Assembly: GCF_016901835.1 (NCBI RefSeq) | Contig: NZ_JACJKX010000003.1 | Coordinates: 1 to 64,000, forward strand | Source: Parasutterella secunda | GTDB lineage: Bacteria; Pseudomonadota; Gammaproteobacteria; Burkholderiales; Burkholderiaceae_F | DNA: 64,000 nt | Direction: 5' to 3' | In this document: in pieces, positions 53,099 to 61,723 of the stretch | How the letters are laid out: each line of letters starts with the position of its first letter | Numbering within the stretch: position 1 is the stretch's first letter | Program-made: the position numbers and the translations under genes | The notes under the pieces: model-generated | The model's database searches: none | Told to the model about the DNA's origin: nothing | Seen by the model: the letters and a program-made list of their open reading frames with translations, nothing else

Positions 53099-54967
53099 AT
53101 GGCGTTTGATGCAAAACCCATCCTTCAGAATTTACCGGGTCTGCCCGGCGTCTACCGTTATTTTGATGAAGCGGGGCATTGTTTATACGTGGGCAAGGCT
53201 CGTGATCTCAAGCGTCGGGTGAGCAGCTATTTTCAGAAAAAAGATTTAAGCCCTCGCATCGCCATTATGGTTTCTCAGATCGCACGGATGGAAACCACCG
53301 TGACTCGGTCTGAGGCCGAAGCGCTCTTGCTGGAAAACAACCTCATAAAAACACTCAGTCCGAAATACAACATTTTGTTTCGTGACGATAAAAGTTATCC
53401 CTATTTAAAAATCAGTGCAGAAGACTTCCCGCGCGTGTCCTATTATCGGGGAGGCGTCGATAAGAAAAACCATTTTTACGGGCCCTATCCCAATTCACAA
53501 AGTGTGAAGGAAGCGATTCAGATTCTGCAGAAAGTCTTTAAGTTGCGTACTTGCGAGGGTCCCGTATTTAAAAATCGTTCCCGTGTGTGCCTGTTGGCTC
53601 AGATCGGACGTTGCTCAGGACCTTGTGTGGGAGCAATCAATAAGGAAGATTATGCGCGCGATGTGGCCCGCGCTCAGCAGTTTCTTGATGGGAAATCCGA
53701 AGATTTGATTCAAGAGCTGCAGGCGAAGATGCTTCAGTTTTCCGAAAACCTGGAATTTGAAAAGGCTGCTGTTGTGCGCGATCAGATCGCAGCGCTCTCC
53801 AACGTTCTTCATAAGCAAACCGTAGAGACCACCGGGGGCGATGTGGACGCGGACATTATCACGGTTGCTGCGCGAGGCGCGGATGTGTGCGTGAATCTGG
53901 CGATGGTCAGAGGTTCGAGGCACTTGGGTGATCGTGCGTACTTTCCGAATATTCCGAAGGGGCAGGATGTTGATGAGGTGGAAATTTTTGAAGCCTTTGT
54001 GAGCCAACATTATGAGACGATGCCTGTGCCTTCTTTAATCATTACGGACGTGCCGGGCGAAAAAGAGGAGTTGGAAAGCGTTTTGACCGAGCTCTCTGAA
54101 AGACGGGTGACGGTTGTTCATTCACCCACCGGTGTCAGACGAGAATGGCTCAATATGTGCAAAACAAACGCCGATATTGCGCTTGCTCGCCATATGGCTA
54201 TAGAGGGCTCACAACTGTCTCGCTTAAAAGAGCTCTGTGAAGTTCTCGATATTTCCGTACCGAACGACGATTGGATGAAGGTGAGGTTGGAGTGCTTTGA
54301 TATCAGCCACACGGCAGGTGAAGCCACACAGGCTTCCTGTGTTGTCTACGAGGGAGCCGGCATGGCGCACAACCTCTATCGGCGCTTTAATATTACGGGC
54401 ATTGAACCCGGAGACGACTACGCAGCGATGCGTCAGGTAATTGAAAGACGCTATTTGCCTGTGAGTCGCGGCGAGGCTGAACTGCCCACTGTTGTTCTGA
54501 TCGATGGCGGTAAAGGTCAGGTGAAAATGGCCAAAGAGGTTTTCACTGAACTTGGGCTTGATACGTCGGTCATTGTGGGGGTGGCCAAAGGCGAAGGACG
54601 CAAAGTGGGATTGGAAACATTGGTTTTTGCCGATGAAGGCCGAGAGCCTTTGGTGCTCGGACGTCGGTCTCAGGCTTTGATGTTGGTAGCTGAGATTCGG
54701 GATGAGGCTCACCGATTCGCCATCACCGGCATGCGAGCCAAACGAGCCAAAACCCGAAACACATCAAAATTGGAAGATTTTGAAGGGATAGGCCCCAAGA
54801 GAAGGCAGAAATTATTGAACCGATTCGGTGGAATGCGTGGATTAAAGAACGCAAGTATCGAAGATATTGCTAAAATCGAGGGGATTTCGCGAAAGCTTGC
54901 CGAGCGAATCTATTCTCAGTTGCATGGGCAAGCGCCAAGAGTTTTACAAAACACAAATGAGTCGTAA
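53099..54967 (+). CDS. uvrC: Excinuclease ABC subunit C
   Basis: Makes the dual incisions in nucleotide excision repair. Domains in order: GIY-YIG nuclease ([25 protein letters not shown], about 17-41), cysteine-containing region ([19 protein letters not shown]), UVR motif ([16 protein letters not shown]), RNase H-like nuclease ([30 protein letters not shown]) and tandem helix-hairpin-helix at the end ([18 protein letters not shown]). 622 residues. The ATG at 53099 fits the family N-terminus; a TTG at 53069 would add ten residues. It overlaps pgsA by 11 bases. Confidence 0.97.
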   Translation: MAFDAKPILQNLPGLPGVYRYFDEAGHCLYVGKARDLKRRVSSYFQKKDLSPRIAIMVSQIARMETTVTRSEAEALLLENNLIKTLSPKYNILFRDDKSYPYLKISAEDFPRVSYYRGGVDKKNHFYGPYPNSQSVKEAIQILQKVFKLRTCEGPVFKNRSRVCLLAQIGRCSGPCVGAINKEDYARDVARAQQFLDGKSEDLIQELQAKMLQFSENLEFEKAAVVRDQIAALSNVLHKQTVETTGGDVDADIITVAARGADVCVNLAMVRGSRHLGDRAYFPNIPKGQDVDEVEIFEAFVSQHYETMPVPSLIITDVPGEKEELESVLTELSERRVTVVHSPTGVRREWLNMCKTNADIALARHMAIEGSQLSRLKELCEVLDISVPNDDWMKVRLECFDISHTAGEATQASCVVYEGAGMAHNLYRRFNITGIEPGDDYAAMRQVIERRYLPVSRGEAELPTVVLIDGGKGQVKMAKEVFTELGLDTSVIVGVAKGEGRKVGLETLVFADEGREPLVLGRRSQALMLVAEIRDEAHRFAITGMRAKRAKTRNTSKLEDFEGIGPKRRQKLLNRFGGMRGLKNASIEDIAKIEGISRKLAERIYSQLHGQAPRVLQNTNES

Positions 54968-55559
54968 ACCTTTACCGGTCAATGTACCGATGATTTTAAC
55001 CTGGGCTCGTATCGCCCTGATTCCGTTAATCATCGCGGTTTTTTATATTCCGGATCAAATTCTGTCGCCCTTTATGCAAAATGTCTGGGCCACAATCATT
55101 TTTGTGATTGCGGCACTCACGGACGCCTTTGACGGCTACTTCGCCAGACGTTACAACATGGAAAGCGCAATCGGCGCTTTTTTGGATACCTCAGCTGATA
55201 AATTAATGGTCTGCGCGGCGCTCATCGTTTTGTTGGATTTCAATCGGGTCGACATGTTGGTAGCACTCATTATCATCGGCCGGGAAATTACCGTGACGGC
55301 GCTTCGCGAATGGATGGCCAAGGTCGGGGCTGCAGCCCGTGTGAAGGTGAACTGGTACGGAAAGATCAAAGCCATTGCACAAATGGTGGCCATTCCGATG
55401 CTGCTTTTCTATGAACCGATTTTCGGAATTTCGATGGCCTGGTTGGGTACGATTTTGATTTATGTGGCGGCTATCCTTACCGTGTACTCGATGATTGTTT
55501 ACTTGAGAGCGGCAGGGCCCTACTTAAGTTCGGAACCCAATACCAAACAGGATAAATGA
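54957..55559 (+). CDS. pgsA: CDP-diacylglycerol-glycerol-3-phosphate 3-phosphatidyltransferase
   Basis: Makes phosphatidylglycerol phosphate, the committed step to anionic phospholipids. 200 residues with about four to five membrane helices. The CDP-alcohol phosphotransferase signature DG..AR........G...D...D is present as [16 protein letters not shown] followed by [12 protein letters not shown]. The start at 54957 gives [19 protein letters not shown], as in family members; an earlier in-frame start lies inside uvrC. The uvrC-pgsA order is conserved in proteobacteria. Confidence 0.95.
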   Translation: MSRKPLPVNVPMILTWARIALIPLIIAVFYIPDQILSPFMQNVWATIIFVIAALTDAFDGYFARRYNMESAIGAFLDTSADKLMVCAALIVLLDFNRVDMLVALIIIGREITVTALREWMAKVGAAARVKVNWYGKIKAIAQMVAIPMLLFYEPIFGISMAWLGTILIYVAAILTVYSMIVYLRAAGPYLSSEPNTKQDK

Positions 55560-55578
55560 TCCTTTAATTCTTTCTCGT

Positions 55579-55606
55579 AAGGCTCGATTACGGTCGGGCC
55601 TTTTTT
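55579..55606 (+). terminator. Intrinsic terminator after pgsA
   Basis: AAGGCTCGA (55579-55587) pairs with TCGGGCCTT (55594-55602) with one wobble, then a T-run. Confidence 0.8.
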
Positions 55607-55716
55607 ATTGGCTCCGAAATTTTAATCGCGCCCATCTCAAGCTACGGCTACTCCAATACAGTCATCTTTTGTTACAATAATTAATTCTACTTTTACTACT
55701 TTGAGGACTCCTGACG

Positions 55717-57255
55717 ATGGATCCGTTTAATGCAGGGTGGCTGTCAATTTTGCCGCCGGTAATCGCCATTGTTCTGGCGCTTTGTACGAAGGAAGTGATT
55801 TCTTCCCTTCTGATCGGTATTTTGTCCGGCACATTGATTTATACGGTCGGTATGGATCAACCCAATATTCTGATGGGGACGGTTGAATCGACTTTTAAAT
55901 TGATGAGTACCAAGGTGGACTTCAATATTTTGATGTTCTGCACCATGTTGGGGGCGCTCGTTTATGTGATCAGTATGGCGGGCGGCAGCCGAGCCTACGG
56001 CGAGTGGGCCATTCGCCGAATTCGCAGCCGTCGTGCATCTTTGCTCGCTTCGGGCGGCTTGGGTGCTTTCATTTTTATCGACGACTACTTCAACTGCCTG
56101 ACAGTCGGCACCGTGATGCGTCCGGTGACTGACACCTATCGAGTCTCGAGAGCCAAGCTTGCCTATATCATCGACTCGATGGCCGCACCGGTCTGTATCA
56201 TTGCTCCGATTTCTTCCTGGGCTGCGGCGGTCGGCAGCAGCTTGAAATCAACCGGCGCGTTCGAGAGCGATTTTGCAGCCTTTGTTTCCACCATTCCGTA
56301 TAACTTCTACGCTTTGTCCTGCATCGGGCTCGTTTTTATCCTGTGTTTCTTTAAGCTTGATTTCGGCCCCATGCGCCGCTCTGAAGAACGAGCTGAGTTG
56401 GGCGATGTCGGCAGTACCGATACGGCTACCGATCAAATGCGCGTGAGCGAAAAGGGCACGATCTGGGACATGGTGGTACCGATCGGTGCATTGATTGTTT
56501 TTGCCGTTTTATGCTTGATGTATTCGGGCGGTTACTGGGGAGACGATCCGGCTTATCACACATTTTCCTCTTCTTTAGGTAACAGTTCGGCATCCTCTGC
56601 CTTGGTTTGGGCTTCGTTTGGCGCCATGGTTGTTGCCTTTTTCATGTTTGTGCCGCGCAAGGTGGTTTCTTTCCGTGACTTCATGGACGGTTCTGTTGAA
56701 GGGATGAAGATGATGTTGCCGGCCAATATCATTTTGGTGTTGGCCTGGACAATTTCCGGCGTCTGCCGTGATCTGCTGCAAACACCGTTGTTCGTTGAGT
56801 CGCTTGTGACTACCGGAGGCTTCTCGGCCATGTGGTTGCCGGCTGCGGTATTTGCCCTGGCAGCCTTCCTCTCGTTCTCGACAGGCACAGCGTGGGGTAC
56901 TTTCGGTATTTTGATTCCGATTATTGTTCCGGTGGCTCAAGCCTTGGATCCGGGTCTTGTCGTCGTTTCCTTGTCTGCTACGCTTGCTGGCTCTGTTTTC
57001 GGTGATCACTGCTCGCCCATTTCCGATACAACCATTTTGTCGTCGGCAGGGGCGGGGTGCTCGCATATCGAACACGTTGCGACCCAATTGCCTTATGCCT
57101 GGGTGGCTGCTATTGCAACTTTTGCCGGTTATGTTACGGCAGGCTTAACGGACGCTAATGTTTACCTCAGTCTCACGGTAACGTTTGTGGTCTTAGTCGG
57201 CTTAGTGGTGACGTTGCACCTGATGGGCAACAAAAAAGAACCACAGACTGCTTAA
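55717..57255 (+). CDS. NhaC-family Na+/H+ antiporter or related solute carrier
   Basis: A 512-residue membrane protein with about 11-13 helices. Family traits: LALCTKEVISSLLIGILSG, IFIDDYFNCLTVGTVMRP (the conserved FIDDY.N.L motif), FSTGTAWGTFGILIPI and GSVFGDHCSPISDTTILSS. NhaC-type proteins exchange Na+ for H+ or import malate, arginine or other solutes in specialised branches; the present substrate is unknown. Monocistronic with its own terminator. Confidence 0.92.
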   Translation: MDPFNAGWLSILPPVIAIVLALCTKEVISSLLIGILSGTLIYTVGMDQPNILMGTVESTFKLMSTKVDFNILMFCTMLGALVYVISMAGGSRAYGEWAIRRIRSRRASLLASGGLGAFIFIDDYFNCLTVGTVMRPVTDTYRVSRAKLAYIIDSMAAPVCIIAPISSWAAAVGSSLKSTGAFESDFAAFVSTIPYNFYALSCIGLVFILCFFKLDFGPMRRSEERAELGDVGSTDTATDQMRVSEKGTIWDMVVPIGALIVFAVLCLMYSGGYWGDDPAYHTFSSSLGNSSASSALVWASFGAMVVAFFMFVPRKVVSFRDFMDGSVEGMKMMLPANIILVLAWTISGVCRDLLQTPLFVESLVTTGGFSAMWLPAAVFALAAFLSFSTGTAWGTFGILIPIIVPVAQALDPGLVVVSLSATLAGSVFGDHCSPISDTTILSSAGAGCSHIEHVATQLPYAWVAAIATFAGYVTAGLTDANVYLSLTVTFVVLVGLVVTLHLMGNKKEPQTA

Positions 57256-57271
57256 AAATTAAAGATAAGCA

Positions 57272-57309
57272 AAAAGGAGGCGGTTCTTGCGAACTTTGCC
57301 TCCTTTTTT
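57272..57309 (+). terminator. Intrinsic terminator after the NhaC-family gene
   Basis: AAAGGAGGC (57273-57281) pairs with GCCTCCTTT (57298-57306), followed by TTT. The loop is 16 bases. Confidence 0.85.
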
Positions 57310-57328
57310 GTAAGGATATCAGTTGAAA

Positions 57329-57718
57329 CTATTTGAGTACTTTAGCCTCAATGGCATCAAGTTCCATCGACGTAAAGTCTTTATCCACCTCTGCAGTGAG
57401 TTCCATCAACGCATCCTTTTTCACATGAGACCAGTTTTGATCGTCATCGAGATCAACAAGGATTGTGTCGCCCTTGGCGTCGGTGAATTCATACTTGTCT
57501 TTCTTCACTTGCTTGGTAAAGCGCCCGTCGATCACAACAATTTGATCGTCCTTGGCTTCGCTCTTTAATTGTTCAATAGACGCCATCTTTTGATGGGTAA
57601 AGCCTTGGGGAGCACCGGGGCGATCCTTTGAATCAAAACCGGTGGGACCGGCAGCCAAAGCGGCAAAAGGAACAGCCATGGCACAAAGGGCGGATACTAA
57701 CGTGACTTTCTTTAACAT
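57329..57718 (-). CDS. Periplasmic BOF/YgiW-YdeI family protein
   Basis: A 129-residue protein with a Sec signal peptide (VSALCAMAVPFAALA, cleavage near 22). The mature domain is the bacterial OB-fold: VVIDGRFTKQVKKDKYEFTD, GDTILVDLDD and MELTAEVDKDF follow the YgiW/YdeI pattern. Members are linked with envelope stress, peroxide, metal and antimicrobial peptide tolerance in enterobacteria; the ligand is unknown. GGAGATCC lies just before the ATG. Convergent with the antiporter gene. Confidence 0.9.
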   Translation of the reverse strand: MLKKVTLVSALCAMAVPFAALAAGPTGFDSKDRPGAPQGFTHQKMASIEQLKSEAKDDQIVVIDGRFTKQVKKDKYEFTDAKGDTILVDLDDDQNWSHVKKDALMELTAEVDKDFTSMELDAIEAKVLK

Positions 57719-57885
57719 ATCGGATCTCCTATTTATTAATTCTTTCGTTTTCTTTAGTGTGCAGTTTAGAGGGCTAGACTTAGTGAAAAAATAGGGGAAA
57801 CTTAGCTCTTCCTATGTCAGTGCAAAAATTTGCAACTGAACAGAGGCAACTAGGAAGGATTTTTGAGTTTTGTGCGTGAAAAAAC

Positions 57886-57913
57886 TTGACAAGGGTAGGT
57901 TCATCATTAAAAT
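57886..57913 (+). promoter_or_regulatory. Promoter of the tRNA cluster
   Basis: A perfect TTGACA (57886-57891), 16 bases, then TAAAAT (57908-57913). Transcription would start about 9 bases before the first tRNA-Gly. The next three tRNAs are close enough to share this promoter. Confidence 0.7.
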
Positions 57914-57928
57914 ACGGAATTCTTCGAC

Positions 57929-58004
57929 GCGGGAATAGCTCAGTTGGTAGAGCGCAACCTTGCCAAGGTTGAGGTCGCGAGTTCGAGACTCGTTTCCCGC
58001 TCCA
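57929..58004 (+). tRNA. tRNA-Gly (anticodon GCC), copy 1
   Basis: Acceptor GCGGGAA/TTCCCGC, D-arm AGCTCAGTTGGTAGAG, anticodon stem AACCT-type arm with loop TTGCCAA, T-arm with GTTCGAGAC, encoded TCCA end. Anticodon GCC decodes GGC and GGU. Confidence 0.97.
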
Positions 58005-58024
58005 TCCTCTTTTAAGAGTGTGAT

Positions 58025-58098
58025 GGCGCGATAGCAAAGCGGTTATGCAGCGGATTGCAAATCCGTTCAGAGCGGTTCGACTCCGCTTCGCGCCTCCA
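58025..58098 (+). tRNA. tRNA-Cys (anticodon GCA)
   Basis: Acceptor GGCGCGA/TCGCGCC, D-arm AGCAAAGCGGTTATGC, anticodon stem CGGAT/ATCCG with loop TTGCAAA, T-arm GCGGTTCGACTCCGC, discriminator T and encoded CCA. The U73 discriminator is the main identity element for CysRS. Confidence 0.97.
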
Positions 58099-58123
58099 AA
58101 AATCTTGTACGGGGAGTCGAAAT

Positions 58124-58199
58124 GCGGGAATAGCTCAGTTGGTAGAGCGCAACCTTGCCAAGGTTGAGGTCGCGAGTTCGAGACTCGTTTCCCGCTCCA
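58124..58199 (+). tRNA. tRNA-Gly (anticodon GCC), copy 2
   Basis: Exact repeat of the 76-base tRNA-Gly at 57929-58004, placed 25 bases after tRNA-Cys. Two identical copies suggest heavy use of GGC/GGU codons. Confidence 0.97.
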
Positions 58200-58252
58200 G
58201 ATTTCAGAAGTAAGCCGACCTTGAGTTGGCTTATTTTTCACCGATTTGGGTA

Positions 58253-58342
58253 GGCCGAGTGACGGAATTGGTAGACGTAGCGGACTTAAAATCCGCCGCC
58301 AATTAAAACGGCGTACGGGTTCGATTCCCGTCTCGGCCACCA
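58253..58342 (+). tRNA. tRNA-Leu (anticodon TAA), probable phage attachment site
   Basis: A class II tRNA with a long variable arm. Acceptor GGCCGAG/CTCGGCC, D-arm with GGAATTGGTAGACG, anticodon stem GCGGA/TCCGC with loop CTTAAAA, T-arm ACGGGTTCGATTCCCGT, encoded ACCA end. It is the last tRNA before an integrase gene starting 211 bases downstream in the same direction, so its 3' end is the likely attB core. Confidence 0.96.
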
Positions 58343-58349
58343 AAAAGCT

Positions 58350-58388
58350 AAAGCCTGAGAGTCTCAGTGATTCTCAGGCTTTCTCTTT
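58350..58388 (+). terminator. Terminator after the tRNA cluster
   Basis: AAAGCCTGAGA (58350-58360) pairs with TCTCAGGCTTT (58372-58382), an 11-base perfect stem, followed by CTCTTT. It isolates the tRNA operon from the integrase. Confidence 0.85.
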
Positions 58389-58435
58389 AAGTCTCACGCA
58401 ACCCCTGCAATTACTGGAGGTTGGAGCATTTCTCC

Positions 58436-58475
58436 TAGTCTCTAATTGTCTCTATTAGTCTCTTTGATTCTCTGC
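58436..58475. repeat. Four 10-bp-spaced GTCTCT repeats between tRNA-Leu and integrase
   Basis: GTCTCT begins at 58438, 58448 and 58458, with TTCTCT at 58468: one unit per turn of the helix, all in the same orientation. Position near the attachment site suggests arm-type integrase or excisionase binding sites. This is inferred from spacing and location only. Confidence 0.5.
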
Positions 58476-58489
58476 CGAGCGCATGCAAT

Positions 58490-58534
58490 AATGTATCCAT
58501 AATGGATAGAAAGATAATGTTGTAATGTATCCAT
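58490..58534 (+). promoter_or_regulatory. Operator-like repeats at the integrase promoter
   Basis: TATCCAT-A-ATGGATA (58494-58508) is an inverted repeat, and ATGTATCCAT recurs directly at 58525-58534. AT-rich hexamers GATAAT and TGTAAT lie between them as possible -10 boxes. The cluster ends 19 bases before the integrase start and could allow self-repression or silencing by a phage repressor. Confidence 0.45.
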
Positions 58535-58553
58535 TTATTTTGGAGATAGGGAT

Positions 58554-59933
58554 ATGGCCAATCGTGTTGTTTCAATGCTGACAGATCGACAAGCAAAGCT
58601 CGCAAAGAAAACTATCGCTGTTGGTGGAGTGAAAGGTTTAACTCTAAGAGTAAGAGCAACTGGAAGTGGTATTTCCAAATTCTTTGTAATGAGAATGATT
58701 GTTGATGGTAAAGAGGTTATACAAACTATTGGTCAGTATCCTCAGGTATCTCTTGAATCCGCAAGAAAAATCGGCCTTGAATGGAGAGAGAAAATATTAG
58801 CCGGACGCCGCCCCAGAGAAGAAGCAATAATGGAACGAAAAGCAAAATTACTTGAAGAAAAAGCGATCAAACACTATACGGTTCAAAGGATGCTTATTGA
58901 TTACTGTGATTTTGGAGAAGATAGACTTTGGCGTAATGATGAGATAAAAGGGCAAAAAATATCGAAAAGCCATTCAGAAATCGTAAATGGTTATATGCGA
59001 AACCATATTCCAGAGTCAATTCTCTTTATGAACGCTCAAGATTTGACACCCGAAGTTCTCGCTCAGGCATTTAAATATAAGTGGACAACTATGATTGACA
59101 CACCAGAACGAGTTATCGGTGAGATAAAGAGGGCTTTTGACTTTGCTATGCGGTCAGGAAAAATACAACCATGTCTTAACCCTGCTGATTTAAAAGGTCG
59201 ACTCCGTGATCTGCTGCCTCCCGACTCTATGAGAGCTCAAAAAAGTCATCAACCTGCGCTACCGGCTGATCGGATTCCAGAGCTATTTGCAGAGTTACAA
59301 AAACATCCAAGCATTACTTCAAAACTGATTCAGTACACTATTTTGACAGTAAGTCGAGCTTCAAACGCTCGTCTCTCACTTTGGTCCGAAATTTATTTTG
59401 ATACAAAAGAACACCCACAGGCTCCGGTACAGGTGACAAAGCGAGACGAAATGAAAGTAAAAAGAGTCATCAAATTTGACAAAGAAACACCTTTATCGGA
59501 ACAAGCGGTCAATCTTTTAAAGAACTTACCTAAATTTGTAGCATCTGAAGGATATGATTTTGTCTTTGCAAAAGCTTCAGTCGAAGGGGGGATATCTCCT
59601 TTATCTGAAGCAACCTGCAACTCAATGATCAGAAAAATTAACTCCTCTTTAATTAAAAAAGGAGAGTTGCCCTTCGTCGATCCTGACCTAGAAAACCCTG
59701 ACGGTTCACCTAGGAATATCACTCTTCATGGCACAGCTCGAGCATCATTTGAGGCGTGGGCATACGATTCTGTGCGGTTTAATCACAAGCAGTTTTCCGA
59801 GAAAGCCATTGAGCACTGCCTGGATCACGTCACCGAAAAATACAACAATGCCTATTTAAGAAAAGCCGTAATTGGAGAAATGCGAGAAATTCTTCAGGCT
59901 TGGGCGGACTACTGTTATTCAAAAACTAAATAA
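58554..59933 (+). CDS. Tyrosine-type integrase, P4/DUF4102 family
   Basis: Site-specific recombinase of 459 residues. The N-terminal DUF4102-type domain shows GLTLRVRATGSGISKFF and TIGQYPQVSLESARKIGLEWR. The catalytic domain has the first arginine in VSRASNARLSLWSE, HGTAR (His and second Arg), HCLDHVTEKY and the nucleophile Y434 in NAYLR. This class typically integrates into tRNA 3' ends, and a tRNA-Leu lies just upstream. Codon use and lower GC than the neighbouring housekeeping genes support acquisition. Confidence 0.93.
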   Translation: MANRVVSMLTDRQAKLAKKTIAVGGVKGLTLRVRATGSGISKFFVMRMIVDGKEVIQTIGQYPQVSLESARKIGLEWREKILAGRRPREEAIMERKAKLLEEKAIKHYTVQRMLIDYCDFGEDRLWRNDEIKGQKISKSHSEIVNGYMRNHIPESILFMNAQDLTPEVLAQAFKYKWTTMIDTPERVIGEIKRAFDFAMRSGKIQPCLNPADLKGRLRDLLPPDSMRAQKSHQPALPADRIPELFAELQKHPSITSKLIQYTILTVSRASNARLSLWSEIYFDTKEHPQAPVQVTKRDEMKVKRVIKFDKETPLSEQAVNLLKNLPKFVASEGYDFVFAKASVEGGISPLSEATCNSMIRKINSSLIKKGELPFVDPDLENPDGSPRNITLHGTARASFEAWAYDSVRFNHKQFSEKAIEHCLDHVTEKYNNAYLRKAVIGEMREILQAWADYCYSKTK

Positions 59934-60015
59934 CAATATACAATCGGTTTAATTTTTCTTAAATGTTTTGTAAGAATATAAAGCTAGAATAAGCCTGTTT
60001 GGGAAAGGAAATGAA

Positions 60016-60303
60016 ATGGCTGTATACATGATTGTTCCGACTGAGGACGCAGCTCGCCTTGAAGCGTTGGTCAAATCAGTCTTCAAAGACAACCCTGATG
60101 ATATTTATATTCTTCCAAATAAGGGGGCTTGTTTTATTCGTTATGCAAAGACAAGTTCTGAATTAGCTGAAGAGTTGGATTTGGCAGGACAAAAATCAAA
60201 AGAAAATCGTCCTTGTCCGGCGGTAGTTACCCTTGTTACTACATACAATGGGTACGCACCGACCACATTGTGGGAGTGGCTGAAAACTCGTATGGAGAAA
60301 TGA
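60016..60303 (+). CDS. Small protein of unknown function, element cargo
   Basis: A 95-residue soluble protein starting MAVYMIVPTEDAARLEALV, with IYILPNKGACFIRYAKTSSE and a final LWEWLKTRM. I recognise no family. GGAAAGGAAATG gives a good ribosome site. It is followed 1 base later by the coiled-coil/membrane protein gene and the pair is closed by a terminator, so they form a two-gene unit on the integrase strand. Confidence 0.7.
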   Translation: MAVYMIVPTEDAARLEALVKSVFKDNPDDIYILPNKGACFIRYAKTSSELAEELDLAGQKSKENRPCPAVVTLVTTYNGYAPTTLWEWLKTRMEK

Positions 60304-60304
60304 T

Positions 60305-60553
60305 ATGTCTCCAAACGATACAAATTCACAAGCGCCTGTAAACCAGAATAGCCCTTTTGAAGGCAATATATCAGCTAGGGATTTTGGTAAATTAGAGGCA
60401 AAAGTAGAGTCTCTTAATGATCAAGTTGGGAAGCTAAAAGATAAAGTTGATAAGTTGAACGACCAGAAAAATTGGTTACTCGGTGCCGGAGCTGCTTTAG
60501 GCGTTGTTCTTGCAATTTTATGGGATCTCATTAAGTCGGGTGGATCTCAATAG
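60305..60553 (+). CDS. Small coiled-coil protein with C-terminal membrane anchor
   Basis: An 82-residue protein. Residues 25-55 form heptad-like repeats (KLEAKVESLNDQVGKLKDKV), followed by a single membrane helix (WLLGAGAALGVVLAILWDL, about 57-75). The layout resembles small phage proteins of the XhlA or membrane-anchor kind, but the sequence is not a clear match. Paired with the 95-residue protein upstream, it could be a superinfection-exclusion, holin-like or toxin-type pair (speculative). Confidence 0.7.
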   Translation: MSPNDTNSQAPVNQNSPFEGNISARDFGKLEAKVESLNDQVGKLKDKVDKLNDQKNWLLGAGAALGVVLAILWDLIKSGGSQ

Positions 60554-60558
60554 AAGAA

Positions 60559-60598
60559 GCCCCGGCGGTTCATCGTTCAAAATTGCCGGGGCCTTGTT
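60559..60598 (+). terminator. Terminator between the small-gene pair and the BRO gene
   Basis: GCCCCGGC (60559-60566) pairs perfectly with GCCGGGGC (60585-60592), followed by CTTGTTT. It separates convergent transcription units. Confidence 0.75.
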
Positions 60599-60613
60599 TA
60601 GCCAGTGGTTATT

Positions 60614-61453
60614 CTACTTGGCAAATCCCATCAAATGCTTGTAACAGTCAAGGTCTTGTACTCGGTACCCGTGAGCGGCAAGCACTCTTTCAAGATTTCC
60701 TATTGACCAGCTTTCTTTAAGCTCCCAGAACGATGCGGCAAGCGGAGAATGAACGGCTTTGAGCAAGTCATAGATAGCATCCAGATCTCTTTTGTGAAGA
60801 TATTTGAACTCATAAACAAACCCGAGAAGGCGTTCACATTCAAGCCGTGTCAGAATGTCTCGCTTTGGCTGAACCTGAACAAGTCTCGTTTCCTGTACTG
60901 GAGCAGGTGCTTCAGGAACATGAAGATCAACGGTCTCAATGAACTTCAAACAGTCCTCGAAAAGTGATTGGGGGAGTTGGTCGTAACGTGCGATCTGGTA
61001 GCGAAGTTTGATTGCGCGGTAGATTGTTTGGTAGTGGTTCGCAGTCTTTTGTGCTCTGCGTCCTACTGCTTGTTGGATGGCGAGCTGTTGGGCGGGGGTG
61101 AGTGTGGCAACTTCCGAGGATTCCTCGGTAGCTGAGTATTGCCCCGTTTTGCGGATGGCGGGCAGCACTTCGGAGGTTACCCATTTCTTGAATCGTTTGG
61201 CGCTCGGAAGTTTAGAGCCGAAGATCAGGGCATACATTCCCGATTCATTGACGCAGTTGACCTCTTGCTTACCACCGTTAGTGGTTATTTCCATTTTGGA
61301 AATATCCTCTGGGTCAACGTGACGTTTTACAGCGTTGATTGTGTCTTGAAAACCAAGAGCACGACAGATGTCGATTGCAACAAATAAAGGATTAAGGGTG
61401 TCGCCGAGTACACGGACTTGAGTGCTTTCAAAACAAAAAGATAATGCAGACAT
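60614..61453 (-). CDS. Phage antirepressor: BRO-N plus ORF6C-like domain
   Basis: A 279-residue protein. The N-terminal BRO domain shows FVAIDICRALGF, VNCVNESGMYALIFGSKLPSA and FKKWVTSEVLPAIRKTGQY. A linker rich in Glu, Val and Pro follows ORF6C-like helices (LTPAQQLAIQQAVGRRAQKT). Such proteins bind DNA and control lysogeny in many phages. It stands downstream of a structured 270-base region. Minus strand, with the early phage genes that follow. Confidence 0.88.
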   Translation of the reverse strand: MSALSFCFESTQVRVLGDTLNPLFVAIDICRALGFQDTINAVKRHVDPEDISKMEITTNGGKQEVNCVNESGMYALIFGSKLPSAKRFKKWVTSEVLPAIRKTGQYSATEESSEVATLTPAQQLAIQQAVGRRAQKTANHYQTIYRAIKLRYQIARYDQLPQSLFEDCLKFIETVDLHVPEAPAPVQETRLVQVQPKRDILTRLECERLLGFVYEFKYLHKRDLDAIYDLLKAVHSPLAASFWELKESWSIGNLERVLAAHGYRVQDLDCYKHLMGFAK

Positions 61454-61723
61454 TGAAGTCTCCTAAGCAAGTTATAGAACTAGCTCCCCAACGCCAATTG
61501 GGTGAGCAAGGACTTGCGGGTTGGCGTACCGTCGCTTAGGAAACGGCGCTCGTGAAGAGCCCCGCAAGCCTCACTCATAAGAGACTTTCTAAGGGGGTGC
61601 TGAAACGCCACCCCCTTTCAAGGCAATAAAAAACCGCTATGAGAAGCGGTGCCTTGAGCACCTAAGCAACATTCGGGACGCCAATCCCGGTCACGTCTTT
61701 TTCCGTGACACAGTGAGTATACA
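61454..61723 (-). promoter_or_regulatory. Structured leader region of the BRO gene
   Basis: No gene is seen. In minus-strand order: a terminator (61626-61650); a G/C-rich hairpin GGGGGTG (61593-61599)/CACCCCC (61609-61615); ACGCCAA (61491-61497)/TTGGCGT (61521-61527); and CCTAAGC, which occurs at 61462, in inverted form at 61534 and again at 61661. The three CCTAAGC copies could pair or be protein sites. The region could be a promoter-operator with a regulated leader, or a small RNA gene. Confidence 0.45.
61626..61650 (-). terminator. Terminator at the end of the minus-strand early-gene operon
   Basis: ACCGCT (61633-61638) and AGCGGT (61645-61650) form the stem; on the minus strand it is followed by TTTTTTATT. 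It lies 73 bases past the MazG-like gene. Confidence 0.7.

Noticed and set aside
57780-58343. 187-codon minus-strand frame across the tRNA cluster
   Set aside because: It is antisense to four tRNA genes; the internal repeat GKRVSNSRPQPWQGCALPTE is just the duplicated tRNA-Gly.
58436-58475. CRISPR-like array
   Set aside because: Units are only 10 bases with no room for spacers, and no cas genes are nearby.
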